In this document: positions 36,801-46,233 of the stretch, piece after piece
How positions within the stretch are numbered: position 1 is the stretch's first letter
Layout: each line of letters starts with the position of its first letter
Assembly: GCF_019042215.1 (NCBI RefSeq)
Contig: NZ_JAHQCS010000178.1
Span: 110,719 to 174,718 of the forward strand
Length of the DNA: 64,000 nt
Origin: Evansella tamaricis
GTDB taxonomy: Bacteria > Bacillota > Bacilli > Bacillales > Salisediminibacteriaceae
Reading direction: 5' to 3'
Position numbers and translations under genes: made by a program
The notes under the pieces: model-generated
Databases searched by the model: none
The model's input: only the letters and a program-made list of their open reading frames with translations
Told to the model about the DNA's origin: nothing

Positions 36801-38114
36801 TTACCCCCTTGGAAATTCTGAGATTAATTGATTCATCACATCTTCATAGGTAACTTTTTCGTTAACTTCCTGCTTTAAAAATTCGATGATTGATGGATAA
36901 CGCATGATTGCTTCATCCACAACTTTATTAGTCCCCCGTTTATAAGCTCCAATGTTGATCAAATCTTCCGTATCGTGGTAACTGGCCAGTAACGTTCTTA
37001 GGTGGTCTGCAGCATTCCGGTGTTCGTCTGAAACAATCTCATTCATAATTCGACTGATACTCGTTAATACATTTATGGCTGGAAATTGTCCTTTATTAGC
37101 TAGTTTCCTGTCTAGTACTAAGTGCCCGTCTAATATTCCCCGAACTGTGTCCGATATGGGTTCATTCATATCGTCCCCATCAACAAGTACTGTATAAAAA
37201 GCAGTGATGCTGCCAAACTCATTTGTCCCGCTTCGTTCTAGTAATCTTGGTAAAAGGGCAAATACTGATGGGGTATAACCTTTCGTTGTAGGGGGTTCCC
37301 CTGTCGCTAAACCAATTTCACGTTGTGCCATTGCAACTCTAGTAACAGAATCCATCATTAACGTGACATTCAACCCCTGGTTCCTAAAAAATTCTGCAAT
37401 TGCCGTAGCAGTCATTGCTCCTTTTATTCTCATGAGTGCAGGCTGGTCGGATGTTGCTACGATAACAATAGAATTTTGTAATCCATCGACCCCTAGGTCC
37501 CTTTCAACAAAATCCCTAACCTCACGTCCCCGTTCACCAATAAGAGCGATAACGTTAATATCTGCATCCGAGTTTTTCGCAATCATTGCCATTAGCGTAC
37601 TTTTTCCAACACCACTTCCTGCAAAAATCCCCACACGCTGTCCTTTCCCAACTGTAAATAATCCATCGATTGCCCTAACCCCTAAACTCATTGGTTCAGT
37701 TATCCTTGGTCGTGATAAAGGATTTGGTGGTGGATTATCTGTGGGAAAAGCAATTCTTCCATTTTCCATCTCCGCCTCATCCAATGATCTTCCTAACCCA
37801 TCTACCACTTTCCCAATTAAACTTGTTCCGATTTTTATTTGAAGAGGTTTATTTGTTCCTTCTACTAAGCTGCCAGGTGCAATTTCCTGAATAGTATCAA
37901 ATGGCATTAATAAAACATTTTCATCACGGAAACCCACCACTTCCACCATCACTTTCCGAAAGGTGGGCGAGCCTACATGAATATAACAAATCTCACCTAT
38001 GGATACTTTTGGGCCTTTGGATTCAATCATTAATCCTACGACTTGGGTCACCTTTCCATAATGGACAAAGGACTTGATGGAATGGACTTCCTGTATTAAT
38101 TGACTAAGCTTCAT
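36801..38114 (-). CDS. fliI: flagellum-specific export ATPase FliI
   Basis: FliI is homologous to the F1 beta subunit and energises flagellar export. It has Walker A GIFAGSGVGKSTLMAMIAKN, the conserved ALIGERGREVRDFVERDLG, Walker B VTLMMDSVTRVA and a GYTPSVFALLPRLLERSG segment. I chose ATG 38114 (437 aa), which overlaps the fliH 3' end and follows GAAGG. The longer frame to 38141 lies inside fliH. Confidence 0.97.
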   Translation of the reverse strand: MKLSQLIQEVHSIKSFVHYGKVTQVVGLMIESKGPKVSIGEICYIHVGSPTFRKVMVEVVGFRDENVLLMPFDTIQEIAPGSLVEGTNKPLQIKIGTSLIGKVVDGLGRSLDEAEMENGRIAFPTDNPPPNPLSRPRITEPMSLGVRAIDGLFTVGKGQRVGIFAGSGVGKSTLMAMIAKNSDADINVIALIGERGREVRDFVERDLGVDGLQNSIVIVATSDQPALMRIKGAMTATAIAEFFRNQGLNVTLMMDSVTRVAMAQREIGLATGEPPTTKGYTPSVFALLPRLLERSGTNEFGSITAFYTVLVDGDDMNEPISDTVRGILDGHLVLDRKLANKGQFPAINVLTSISRIMNEIVSDEHRNAADHLRTLLASYHDTEDLINIGAYKRGTNKVVDEAIMRYPSIIEFLKQEVNEKVTYEDVMNQLISEFPRG

Positions 38115-38904
38115 AGTGTTGACCTTCTTTAAGTTTTTCATAAAGAATACGTTTTATTTCTTTTAACTGACTGTCTACACTTGCCTCCACTTGACCAAAT
38201 GGTGTCTCGATGATGCATGCATTTTCCTTCAGAGAATGATCAGGGAATATATAGAGAGCATTTGTATGTAAAGCCAGCTGCTTCAATTCATGCTGGTGCT
38301 GACTTGTGATTTCGTATTGTTTTGGATGAACAAGAATTTTCACCTCTTCGTGTCCCCTCACTTCCTCAACCGCTTCCTTCAGGAGGTGTAGCCACGCTTG
38401 TGGATTCTCTTCTAGTGTTTTCCCGATTATTTTCTCTGCAAGTTCAACTGCTAAATCCAACATGATTGTCTCTGATTCTTCGATACGTTTATAATAGTCT
38501 TCCTTCGCTTTCGTAATGATTTGTTGTGATTCTTTAATGTTAGCCTCATACTCCAGTTTTCCTTGCAATAAACCGTCATTATACCCATTTTGTTGCCCCT
38601 GTTGCTCTGCCTCCCTGAAAACTCTTTCCCTTTCCCCTTCTAGTTGTAATTGAGATGCTTCCAACTCCTCTTTCCAAACTTTAATTTGTTGTTTCGCATC
38701 TTCCATCATCTGATTGGCCTGTTTCTCCGTTTCTTTCAATACCCTTTCTTGTTCTAAATAGTGACCTTCATGGCCTGGTATGGAAGATTTGTTATTATAA
38801 TTATCTTGTTCCATAGGCAATGTGAGTGTCCTTATTTTAATTGTTTTAGAATCCACTTGTTTATTGTTTGTATGCGATTTAATCACTTTAGACAATGATA
38901 TCAT
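38104..38904 (-). CDS. fliH: flagellar export stator protein FliH
   Basis: FliH regulates FliI and tethers it to the switch. The protein has a long charged coiled coil (about 60-150) and the C-terminal ATP-synthase delta-like domain (ILVHPKQYEITSQHQHELKQ, then CIIETPFGQVEASVDSQLKE). The start is uncertain. ATG 38904 (266 aa) is only 2-4 nt from GGAGGGG, and TTG 38895 is spaced better. Both overlap the 3' end of fliG. I list the ATG. Confidence 0.9.
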   Translation of the reverse strand: MISLSKVIKSHTNNKQVDSKTIKIRTLTLPMEQDNYNNKSSIPGHEGHYLEQERVLKETEKQANQMMEDAKQQIKVWKEELEASQLQLEGERERVFREAEQQGQQNGYNDGLLQGKLEYEANIKESQQIITKAKEDYYKRIEESETIMLDLAVELAEKIIGKTLEENPQAWLHLLKEAVEEVRGHEEVKILVHPKQYEITSQHQHELKQLALHTNALYIFPDHSLKENACIIETPFGQVEASVDSQLKEIKRILYEKLKEGQHYEA

Positions 38905-39898
38905 CCCCTCCACCTCGGGCAATGACAATTTCACCGGCATCTTCCAACCTTCGTATTACCCCTACGATACGAGTTTGTGCTTCTTCCACATCCCGAAGTC
39001 GAACTGGACCCATAAACTCCATCTCTTCCTTAAAGGTTTCTGCCATCCGTTGTGACATATTACTAAACACAGTTTCTTTCACTTCTTCACTTGCCACTTT
39101 AAGAGCTAATTGAAGGTCCTCATTTTCAACATCACGGATCACACGTTGAATCGAACGGTTGTCAAGGGTGACGATGTCTTCAAATACAAACATCCGTTTT
39201 TTAATTTCCTCCGCCAATTCAGGATCTTGGATTTCCAGAGCATCTAAAATCGTTCGTTCTGTACTACGATCTACACTATTCAACACTTCTACCACCGATT
39301 CTATTCCACCGGCCTGAGTATAGTCCTGAGTAACTGTGGCGGATAATTTCCGTTCCAGAATGTTTTCCACTTCATTTACGATTTCCGGTGAAGTACTATC
39401 CATTAATGCAATTCGTCTTGCCACATCCGCTTGAACCCCTTGAGGAAGTGATGACAGAATTTGTCCCGCCTGTTCACTGTCTAAATACGATAAAATGAGA
39501 GCAATCGTTTGTGGATGCTCATTCTGAATGAAATTTAAGATCTGTGTGGGATCTGCCTTTCGTGCAAAATCAAAAGGTCTCACTTGTAGAGTGGATGTAA
39601 GGCGATTGATTATTTCCATCGCTTCCTCTTGACCTAACGCCTTTTCCAATACATTTTTTGCGTATCCAATTCCACCTTGAGTAATGTAGTCTTGTGCAAT
39701 CGCTAACTGGTGAAATTGTTGTAAAACTTCATCTTTCGTTTCGTTATCGACCTTTCGGACCCCAGAAATCTCTAGTGTTAACTTTTCAATTTCCTCTTCC
39801 GTTAAATGTTTATAAATTCTTGCAGATATATCCGGACCTAAAGATATGAGTAATATTGCAGCTTTCTCTTTTCCTGTTAATTGCTTTTTTTTCGCCAC
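38888..39898 (-). CDS. fliG: flagellar switch protein FliG
   Basis: FliG joins the MS ring to the switch and carries the torque helix. Features are the N-terminal LTGKEKAAILLISLGPD, the EHPQTIALILSYL armadillo motif, and the C-terminal charged torque region (KKRMFVFEDIVTLDNRSIQR). I chose GTG 39898 (336 aa) behind AGGGGGAAG. The longer frame runs into fliF. An 11-nt gap separates it from fliF. Confidence 0.97.
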   Translation of the reverse strand: MAKKKQLTGKEKAAILLISLGPDISARIYKHLTEEEIEKLTLEISGVRKVDNETKDEVLQQFHQLAIAQDYITQGGIGYAKNVLEKALGQEEAMEIINRLTSTLQVRPFDFARKADPTQILNFIQNEHPQTIALILSYLDSEQAGQILSSLPQGVQADVARRIALMDSTSPEIVNEVENILERKLSATVTQDYTQAGGIESVVEVLNSVDRSTERTILDALEIQDPELAEEIKKRMFVFEDIVTLDNRSIQRVIRDVENEDLQLALKVASEEVKETVFSNMSQRMAETFKEEMEFMGPVRLRDVEEAQTRIVGVIRRLEDAGEIVIARGGGDDIIV

Positions 39899-39909
39899 TA
39901 CTCTTCCCC

Positions 39910-41493
39910 CTAGTCCTCTGATAGCCAAGTTCGTATTAGTTTAGAAAACTCGTCTGGTTTCTCCCGCGCCAGTTTTTCAAGTTGCATTCGACGTGCCCTC
40001 TCCTCTGAATTCCTTTCTTCAATGGGAGGCATTTCAAATTCCGATGGTTCTTCCGTCTCTTCCTCTTCCGTCTCCTCCACTTTTTTACTTCTTCGGAATA
40101 AGAGGAACAGTAATACTATAATAAAGAGGACAAGGGCACCTACGATAAAGTACCATGAAGGAATGCCTGTTGGAGGCTCTTCTAGATTCACTTTACCGAA
40201 AAATGGTTGAGATGATACAAAAATACGGTCCTGAAAATCTTGTTGCTCCCAACCGTCTGTATATTCCATGTCAATGGATGTTCTAACTATTTGACTAAGT
40301 ATTTGCTGTATATCATTAATTCTTTCAAAAGGGAGTGATTGAGGATCATCAGGATCAGGTGGTTCCACCATCACCTGAATACCAATATCTCTAATCTTAT
40401 ATGGACTTTCCACAATCTCTCTCTGAATCCGATTAAAATCATTATTTATTCTTTCTTCTATTCGTTCGTAATCCCCTGCATTCCCAGTAGCCCCTCCCGG
40501 ATAACCTGGCACGTCATCTTCACCAGTTCCAGGAATTCCACCTTCTGGAACATCATCACCGGTGTAGGTCTCTGTAATCCTTTCAACACTCACTGCTATT
40601 CCAGACATATTTTCTTCATCAACAGGTGTTACAAGTTGCTCTTGACGATTCTCTTGTGTAAAATCTAGATCTGTTGTTACAGAGACGAGTACTTTATCAG
40701 GCCCCATCATCGTTCCAAGCATCTGTTGTAGTTGTCTTTGAATGTCCCTTTCAATCTCCCGTTGAATATTACGCTGCTGTTCATAGACTGTGAGAGATGA
40801 GTTTATTCCTGATGGATCATCATTTAATTCTAAAAACTGCCCCAATTGATCCATTATCACGATATTTTCAACCGGTAAATTAGGGACACTTTTAGAAACT
40901 AGATGATAAAGCGCCCTTACTTGACTTTGGTCCAATCTGTATCCAGTTTCCATATTCACTAATACAGATGCCGTTGCCTGATCCTGATCATCAGTGACCC
41001 AAAAACTTCCTTCCGGAATCGTTATCATCACTTGTGCGGCTCTTACACCTGTAATATTACGAATAAGATCCTCTATGTTTGATTGCAGTGCTGCCCTCTC
41101 TAATAGATTAAACTCATTATCAGTAGTACCGAATCCCATATTATCTCTGAATGTTCCATAGTCGATTCTGCCACTGTTAGGAACCCCTTCAGCAGCAAGG
41201 TTGACTTTCAGTTCATTTACACTGTTTTCTGGTACTAAAATCGTTGTACCATTATCAACAATTTCAGATGGAACTCCCCTGGCATCTAATATCCCTTTTA
41301 TCTCACCAGTTTCCTGTAACGTTAGATTGGAATATAGGGGGACATAGTTTGTCCTAGAACCAAACCACAACACCGTTAAGAGTAGTAATAATATGAAGAC
41401 GAAAGAAAAAATGAGTAGACGTTGTTGTTTTTTGGTCTTACCCTGCCAAAATTCGATTGTAGTGTTTTTTAAGTCATTCATTTTTTCGTTCAT
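39910..41493 (-). CDS. fliF: flagellar MS-ring protein FliF
   Basis: FliF forms the membrane-embedded MS ring. The 527-aa protein has a transmembrane helix near residues 25-47, the RBM-type periplasmic region (LTLQETGEIKGILDARGVPS, RAALQSNIEDLIRNITGVRA), a Gly/Pro-rich loop (about 315-340), a second transmembrane helix near 443-466, and a C-terminal acidic tail that binds FliG. GGAGG precedes the ATG. The 451-nt gap from fliE is unusual and contains repeats. Confidence 0.97.
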   Translation of the reverse strand: MNEKMNDLKNTTIEFWQGKTKKQQRLLIFSFVFILLLLLTVLWFGSRTNYVPLYSNLTLQETGEIKGILDARGVPSEIVDNGTTILVPENSVNELKVNLAAEGVPNSGRIDYGTFRDNMGFGTTDNEFNLLERAALQSNIEDLIRNITGVRAAQVMITIPEGSFWVTDDQDQATASVLVNMETGYRLDQSQVRALYHLVSKSVPNLPVENIVIMDQLGQFLELNDDPSGINSSLTVYEQQRNIQREIERDIQRQLQQMLGTMMGPDKVLVSVTTDLDFTQENRQEQLVTPVDEENMSGIAVSVERITETYTGDDVPEGGIPGTGEDDVPGYPGGATGNAGDYERIEERINNDFNRIQREIVESPYKIRDIGIQVMVEPPDPDDPQSLPFERINDIQQILSQIVRTSIDMEYTDGWEQQDFQDRIFVSSQPFFGKVNLEEPPTGIPSWYFIVGALVLFIIVLLFLLFRRSKKVEETEEEETEEPSEFEMPPIEERNSEERARRMQLEKLAREKPDEFSKLIRTWLSED

Positions 41494-41670
41494 GGTTCCT
41501 CCAAATAGTGCAACGATAGTTTATTAGGTGCTCATTGATTGATGTATTCATTTCTGAAGAAGGCAAATGTCATTACCCAGACAAATCATTTGATAAAAAA
41601 AATAAATTTTTTTCTAAAACTTTTAATTAATTTACCGATAATAGTGATTGTAAAGATATTCATAGAATGA

Positions 41671-41899
41671 AGAAAAGCGCAAGCGCCTAAGGTTACGAGC
41701 GTAGGGCAGTGCCTCTTCCTCTACAAGCATCGCTCTGTTGTTTATCCGTCCATCGGGCAAAACGCCACGTCCTGTGGCATGCCCGATATTAGGACGTCCT
41801 GTCCGTTCATCGGGCAAAACGCCACGTCCTGTGGCATGCCCGATATTAGGACGTCCTGTCCGTTGAGGCAACTAGAAGTAAACGCTCGTCGCTGAGCTT
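41671..41899. repeat. composite interspersed repeat between fliE and fliF, with an internal 57-bp tandem duplication
   Basis: The left end (AGAAAAGCGCAAGCGCCTAA, then ACGAGCGTAGGGCAGTG) and the right part (CAACTAGAAGT) match the element at 63876-64000. In between are two 57-bp copies (41745-41801 and 41802-41858) and the start of a third. Each copy holds ATCGGGCA/TGCCCGAT and GCCAC/GTGGC inverted repeats, so strong hairpins are expected in RNA. It looks like one repeat nested in another. The rest of the 41494-41944 gap is AT-rich DNA plus the hairpin at 41905-41930. The 65- and 79-codon open frames here are translations of the repeat, not genes. Confidence 0.88.
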
Positions 41900-41904
41900 G
41901 ATAT

Positions 41905-41930
41905 AAAAAAGATAACTCATCCTTATCTTT
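41905..41930 (-). terminator. possible weak terminator between fliE and fliF
   Basis: On the minus strand AAAGATAA pairs with TTATCTTT around GGATGAG and is followed by a run of T residues. The stem is AT-rich, so read-through is likely. It lies 15 nt after the fliE stop codon, inside the fla/che operon. Confidence 0.4.
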
Positions 41931-41944
41931 ACAAAACAATAATA

Positions 41945-42250
41945 TTAAACTTGCATTCTCATGACTTCCTGATAGGCTTCTACAACTTTATTTCGAACTT
42001 CTACAGTTGTTTGGAGTGTAATACTGGCCTTTTGAGCAGTTATCATTACATCATGTAAATCAATATCTTCTCCACGGACCAATTTCTCTGTCATTTTCTG
42101 TGAATCTAATTGTTTCTGGTTCACATTTGTAATCGCTTCATTTAACATCTGTTTAAAAGATGTTTGAGCCTCATGGGAACTAATTTTATTTCCTTCGGTG
42201 TTTACAGGTTTCATAATCGATTGCAAATTTTGTAGATTATTGATTTCCAT
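41945..42250 (-). CDS. fliE: flagellar hook-basal body complex protein FliE
   Basis: FliE connects the MS ring to the rod. The 101-aa protein shows the family C-terminal block DLHDVMITAQKASITLQTTV and VRNKVVEAYQEVMRMQV. I chose ATG 42250, 8 nt after AAGGAG. The GTG three codons upstream is too close to that site. It lies 27 nt after flgC. Confidence 0.95.
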   Translation of the reverse strand: MEINNLQNLQSIMKPVNTEGNKISSHEAQTSFKQMLNEAITNVNQKQLDSQKMTEKLVRGEDIDLHDVMITAQKASITLQTTVEVRNKVVEAYQEVMRMQV

Positions 42251-42277
42251 TTTATTCACTCCTTAAATGAACATTAA

Positions 42278-42730
42278 TTATCGGCCAATTTCCAATGCTT
42301 TTAAAAGCATATTTTTATGTGCATCAAAGGTGGTTACGTTCGCTTCATAGGAACGAGTTGTACCCATCAAATCAATCATTTCCTTTAAAGGATCAACGTT
42401 CGGCAATAATACATAACCATCATCATTTGCATCTGGATGTTCAGGTTGGTAGGCTAATTTATACGGTGTTTGATCTTCCACAATGTTTCTGATTTTTACA
42501 CCTTGACTTGACTCTGAACTTCTTCCCATTGCCTTATCTAACTGTGTGGCAAAGGATGAACTATTAGGCTCCATAACAACCATCTTTCGTCGGTACGGTT
42601 CCCATTGTCCGTCTACCATTCTTCCTCTCGTAGTATCTGCGTTTGCCATATTCGCCGAGATAACATCCATCCTTAATCTTTGTGCTGTAAGGGCTGATGC
42701 AGTAATGTTCATTCCATGAAATATTGTCAC
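42278..42730 (-). CDS. flgC: flagellar proximal rod protein FlgC
   Basis: FlgC is a proximal rod subunit. The N-terminal rod motif ALTAQRLRMDVISANMANADT and the C-terminal PNVDPLKEMIDLMGTTRSYE with EANVTTFDAHKNMLLKALEI are clear. The protein is 150 aa. It is separated by 6 nt from flgB. Confidence 0.97.
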   Translation of the reverse strand: MTIFHGMNITASALTAQRLRMDVISANMANADTTRGRMVDGQWEPYRRKMVVMEPNSSSFATQLDKAMGRSSESSQGVKIRNIVEDQTPYKLAYQPEHPDANDDGYVLLPNVDPLKEMIDLMGTTRSYEANVTTFDAHKNMLLKALEIGR

Positions 42731-42736
42731 TTCCCT

Positions 42737-43141
42737 TTACCTCCCTTGCCCTAATACGGTTCGGATACTATTAAATCTGCCATTCAAACGATCAATCAGT
42801 GTATTATAATAGATTTGATTTTTGGCAAGATCAGCCATTTCCATATCAATATCAACATTGTTTCCATTGTTATTCATCTGAGTATCTTTCCGTTCAACTA
42901 CACGGGCTCCATCTGCTCGGGAATTCCCTCCAAATGGAAAATGACGCTTGTCTGTAAGATGGGCGTCCATTCTTTGTCTATCCATGGCTTGATTTAATTC
43001 ATGAGTAAACACTGTTTTCTTCGCTTTGTAATTGGGTGTGTCAGCATTGGCTATGTTATTTGCAATGGTCTTTTGTCTTGTCATTGCAGACGACATGGCA
43101 GTTTGTAATAACGAATTTGTGGAATTGTTTACTAAGTTCAA
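42737..43141 (-). CDS. flgB: flagellar proximal rod protein FlgB
   Basis: FlgB is the first proximal rod subunit and the first gene of the fla/che operon. The rod motif SAMTRQKTIANNIANADTPNYK and the C-terminal VDIDMEMADLAKNQIYYNTL are conserved. The start is TTG 43141, with AAGGAGG 8 nt upstream, giving 134 aa. A promoter lies at 43262-43289, and the codY terminator lies upstream of that. Confidence 0.96.
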   Translation of the reverse strand: MNLVNNSTNSLLQTAMSSAMTRQKTIANNIANADTPNYKAKKTVFTHELNQAMDRQRMDAHLTDKRHFPFGGNSRADGARVVERKDTQMNNNGNNVDIDMEMADLAKNQIYYNTLIDRLNGRFNSIRTVLGQGR

Positions 43142-43261
43142 AAGGACTACCTCCTTAGCAAAATCATGATTACGTACTCTGATTTATTCCCATAATATTA
43201 AAAATAACAGCGGAATCTAGTTATTTCTACAAAATGTGAGTAAAACTGCTACTAGGTGTAT

Positions 43262-43289
43262 TTTATATTAATCTAATAGTTAATGTCTA
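43262..43289 (-). promoter_or_regulatory. SigA-type promoter of the fla/che operon
   Basis: TAGACA (43284-43289), a 16-bp spacer and TATAAA (43262-43267) each match five of six consensus positions. The predicted start leaves a leader of about 115 nt before flgB. AATTTTC, the first half of the CodY box, lies at 43298-43304 just upstream of the -35, but its second half is poorly matched. In Bacillus subtilis CodY represses the fla/che promoter. I see no clear SigD promoter here. Confidence 0.55.
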
Positions 43290-43359
43290 ACAGTCTTGAA
43301 AATTTAACTATGTCAATACAAAAGACCTATCTATAATTATGAATATAGTCATAATAACG

Positions 43360-43401
43360 AAAAAAAAGAAGGCATGTAAGCACTAGCTTAAAATACCTTC
43401 T
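43360..43401 (-). terminator. Rho-independent terminator after codY
   Basis: AGAAGGTAT pairs with ATGCCTTCT (one U-G pair), with an inner AAGC/GCTT pairing, and is followed by a T-run on the minus strand. It separates the codY transcript from the fla/che operon. Confidence 0.85.
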
Positions 43402-43439
43402 CCATCACTATTTTTACTAATTCCTATTTTCATCGGACA

Positions 43440-44216
43440 TTAATTTTTTAACTTATCCAATTCCATAAGGAATTTGTTATTTAATACTTTAATATACGTC
43501 CCTTTCATTCCTAAGGATCGGGATTCAATGACTCCAGCACTCTCTAACTTTCTAAGGGCATTTACAATTACTGATCGTGTAATTCCCACCCTATCTGCAA
43601 TTTTACTTGCCACAAGGAGACCTTCATTTCCCTCAAGCTCTTCAAAAATATGTTCCACAGCTTCTAATTCACTGTAAGATAACGAACTGATTGCCATTTG
43701 AACAACTGCTTTACTTCTTGCTTCCTGTTCAATCTCTTCTGTTTTCTCATGAAGAATCTCCATTCCAACCACTGTTGCACCATACTCTCCAAGCAGTAAA
43801 TCGTCATTGTCAAAAGAGCGTTCAAGCCTTGCTAAGATTAAAGTTCCTAATCGTTGACCACCACCTGAGATCGGTACTACAGTTGTTAAGCCATTAGCAA
43901 ACAGATCTTTATTTTCCACAGGGAAAGCTGTAAATTCACTGTTAATATCTAAGTTAGAGGATGTTTCATCTAATTTGAATAAACCTTGAGTATACTCTTC
44001 CGGAAACTGGCGCTCTTCTAACATTTGCTTCATACGTTGATTTTCAATTTCCTGTTTAATGGAATAACCCAACAATTTCCCACGTCGGCTGACGATAAAA
44101 ACATTAGCCTCAATCACATCCCTTAAAGTTACTGCCATATCTTTAAAGTTGACTGATTGACCACCACTTTTTTGTAATAAATCATTAATTTTTCTTGTTT
44201 TTGATAGTAAATCCAT
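43440..44216 (-). CDS. codY: global transcriptional repressor CodY
   Basis: CodY senses GTP and branched-chain amino acids and represses stationary-phase genes. The 258-aa protein has an N-terminal GAF domain (start [19 protein letters not shown]) and a C-terminal winged helix-turn-helix ([20 protein letters not shown], then [13 protein letters not shown], near residues 201-235). It lies 16 nt after hslU, in the conserved xerC-hslV-hslU-codY order, and is followed by a strong terminator. Confidence 0.98.
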   Translation of the reverse strand: MDLLSKTRKINDLLQKSGGQSVNFKDMAVTLRDVIEANVFIVSRRGKLLGYSIKQEIENQRMKQMLEERQFPEEYTQGLFKLDETSSNLDINSEFTAFPVENKDLFANGLTTVVPISGGGQRLGTLILARLERSFDNDDLLLGEYGATVVGMEILHEKTEEIEQEARSKAVVQMAISSLSYSELEAVEHIFEELEGNEGLLVASKIADRVGITRSVIVNALRKLESAGVIESRSLGMKGTYIKVLNNKFLMELDKLKN

Positions 44217-44232
44217 TCCTTCTCCTCCTAAA

Positions 44233-45630
44233 TTATAAAATGTACTGACTGAGATCTCGATTTTTCACTACGTCTTGTAGTTTTTCCTCGACATACTCCT
44301 TTGTTATAACTATTTCTTCCATGGTTATTTCAGATGCTTCGTATGATAGATCTTCAAGTAGTTTCTCTAAAATGGTATGGAGTCTTCTTGCGCCAATGTT
44401 TTCTGTTTCTTCATTCACTTCAGCCGCAATTTTTGCAATGGTACGAATAGCATCGTCAGAAAATTTCAATTTTATTCCTTCTGTTTCTAATAAAGCCTGA
44501 TATTGTTTGGTTAGAGCATTATTTGGATCCACTAAGATACGGATGAAATCTTCTTCCGTCAAACTGGATAATTCAACACGAATTGGAAAACGTCCTTGTA
44601 ATTCCGGAATTAAGTCAGAAGGTTTCGAAAAATGAAACGCCCCTGCTGCTACGAATAAAACATGATCTGTTTTAACCGGTCCATATTTTGTAATAACTGT
44701 CGAACCTTCCACAATCGGAAGGATATCCCTTTGGACCCCTTCTCTAGAAACATCTGCTGACTGTTGCTGCTTTTTACCAGCTACCTTATCAATCTCGTCA
44801 ATAAAAATGATTCCCAATTGTTCCGCTTTTGAAACGGCATCTTGTGTTACTTCATCCATATCGATTAATTTTTGAGCTTCATCCACCGTTAAGACATTTC
44901 TGGCTTCCCTCACCGTTAATTTTCGGCGTTTTTTCCGTTTAGGCATCATGTTACCAAGCATTTCCTGCATATTCATACCCATTTGGTCCATTCCTGCCCC
45001 TTGAAACATATCAAGGAAGTTTGACTGCTGCTCGTCAACCTCAATCGTGACATAATGGTCTTCAAGCTCCCCCATCGCTAATTGATGAGCGATACGCTTT
45101 CGGTGGTCCCGTATCGATTCCTCTTCCTTTGTCTCTTCCTGCTCTTCTGTATCGCCTTGTGAGCCTTGAAACAACATTTCAAGGGGATTACGGTAATTCG
45201 TTTCCTTTTTCTTCGTAGGGACTAAGAGGGCAACTAAACGTTGATTGGCATTTTCCTCTGCTTGAGACTTTACTTTAACCATTTTTTCTTCTTTCACAAG
45301 TCTGATGGAGGTCTCCACCAGGTCTCGAACCATGGATTCCACATCTCTGCCTACATATCCAACTTCTGTAAACTTAGTTGCTTCCACTTTAACAAATGGC
45401 GCACCAACCAATTTTGCCAAACGCCTTGCAATTTCTGTTTTTCCCACACCAGTAGGACCTATCATCAAAATATTCTTCGGAGTAATTTCCTCACGAATAC
45501 TTTCCTCTAGCTGACTTCTTCGATAGCGGTTTCTAAGGGCAACAGCCACAGACTTCTTAGCTTTGTCTTGCCCAACAATGTATTGGTCTAACTTTTCTAC
45601 TATTTGTCGTGGTGTTAATTTCTCACTCAT
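44233..45630 (-). CDS. hslU: ATP-dependent protease ATPase subunit HslU (ClpY)
   Basis: HslU unfolds substrates for the HslV peptidase. Walker [10 protein letters not shown] is at residues 58-66, Walker B is [12 protein letters not shown], and a charged intermediate domain (about 110-245) precedes Walker B. The C-terminal tail ([11 protein letters not shown]) can dock on HslV. The protein is 465 aa, slightly longer than in Escherichia coli. Confidence 0.98.
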   Translation of the reverse strand: MSEKLTPRQIVEKLDQYIVGQDKAKKSVAVALRNRYRRSQLEESIREEITPKNILMIGPTGVGKTEIARRLAKLVGAPFVKVEATKFTEVGYVGRDVESMVRDLVETSIRLVKEEKMVKVKSQAEENANQRLVALLVPTKKKETNYRNPLEMLFQGSQGDTEEQEETKEEESIRDHRKRIAHQLAMGELEDHYVTIEVDEQQSNFLDMFQGAGMDQMGMNMQEMLGNMMPKRKKRRKLTVREARNVLTVDEAQKLIDMDEVTQDAVSKAEQLGIIFIDEIDKVAGKKQQQSADVSREGVQRDILPIVEGSTVITKYGPVKTDHVLFVAAGAFHFSKPSDLIPELQGRFPIRVELSSLTEEDFIRILVDPNNALTKQYQALLETEGIKLKFSDDAIRTIAKIAAEVNEETENIGARRLHTILEKLLEDLSYEASEITMEEIVITKEYVEEKLQDVVKNRDLSQYIL

Positions 45631-45666
45631 TTTTTTTCCTCCCTTGTTCTATCTAGGTAAGGTTCT

Positions 45667-46212
45667 TTACTCATGTAACTCTTCCACAATAATCTCTTCA
45701 TTCGTATAGACACAAATATCCGCTGCTGTTTTTAAAGCTTCATAGGCAATTTCTTTTGCTGTTAACTGGTTCGCATGCTTTTTTAACGCTCTACCTGCAG
45801 CTAAAGCGTAGTTACCTCCAGAACCGATGGCTAGTATCCCATCATCCGGTTCGATAACTTCCCCGGTTCCAGCAATTAAATAGAGATTTGACTGGTCCAT
45901 AACGATTAACATCGCTTCCAGTTTCCTTAACATCCGGTCACTTCGCCATTCCTTGGCTAGTTCCACTGCAGCCCGTTGTAAATTCCCGCCAAATTCCTCC
46001 AGTTTTTCTTCGAACTTATCGTATAAAGTAAAGGCGTCTGCTACAGATCCTGCAAAACCTGCCACCACTTTTCCACGATATAGTTTTCTTACTTTCTTAG
46101 CAGTGTGTTTCATCACAACTGCATTCCCAAATGTAACTTGACCATCTCCTGCCATTGCACATTTCCCTTGATGTTTCACTGCAAAAATAGTGGTTCCACG
46201 AATTTGTTCCAT
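45667..46212 (-). CDS. hslV: ATP-dependent protease proteolytic subunit HslV (ClpQ)
   Basis: HslV is the proteasome-like peptidase of the HslUV complex. The Thr-Thr-Ile motif at residues 7-9 ([10 protein letters not shown]) is preceded by a short propeptide. The conserved blocks [40 protein letters not shown] and [14 protein letters not shown] are intact in the 181-aa protein. Bacillus subtilis ClpQ was reported to use an N-terminal Ser; this sequence has Glu at position 2. AGGAGG precedes the ATG. Confidence 0.97.
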   Translation of the reverse strand: MEQIRGTTIFAVKHQGKCAMAGDGQVTFGNAVVMKHTAKKVRKLYRGKVVAGFAGSVADAFTLYDKFEEKLEEFGGNLQRAAVELAKEWRSDRMLRKLEAMLIVMDQSNLYLIAGTGEVIEPDDGILAIGSGGNYALAAGRALKKHANQLTAKEIAYEALKTAADICVYTNEEIIVEELHE

Positions 46213-46233
46213 GGGTAATTCCTCCTATCAACT

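Noticed and set aside
37363..37842. 159-codon plus-strand open frame opposite fliI
   Set aside because: It is antisense to the conserved ATPase core and Ser/Pro/Ile-rich, as expected of a shadow frame.
41632..41939. Open frames with repeated TGRPNIGHATGRGVLPD or QDVLISGMPQDVAFCP peptides
   Set aside because: They arise from reading the 57-bp tandem DNA repeat in two frames, with no ribosome-binding site.
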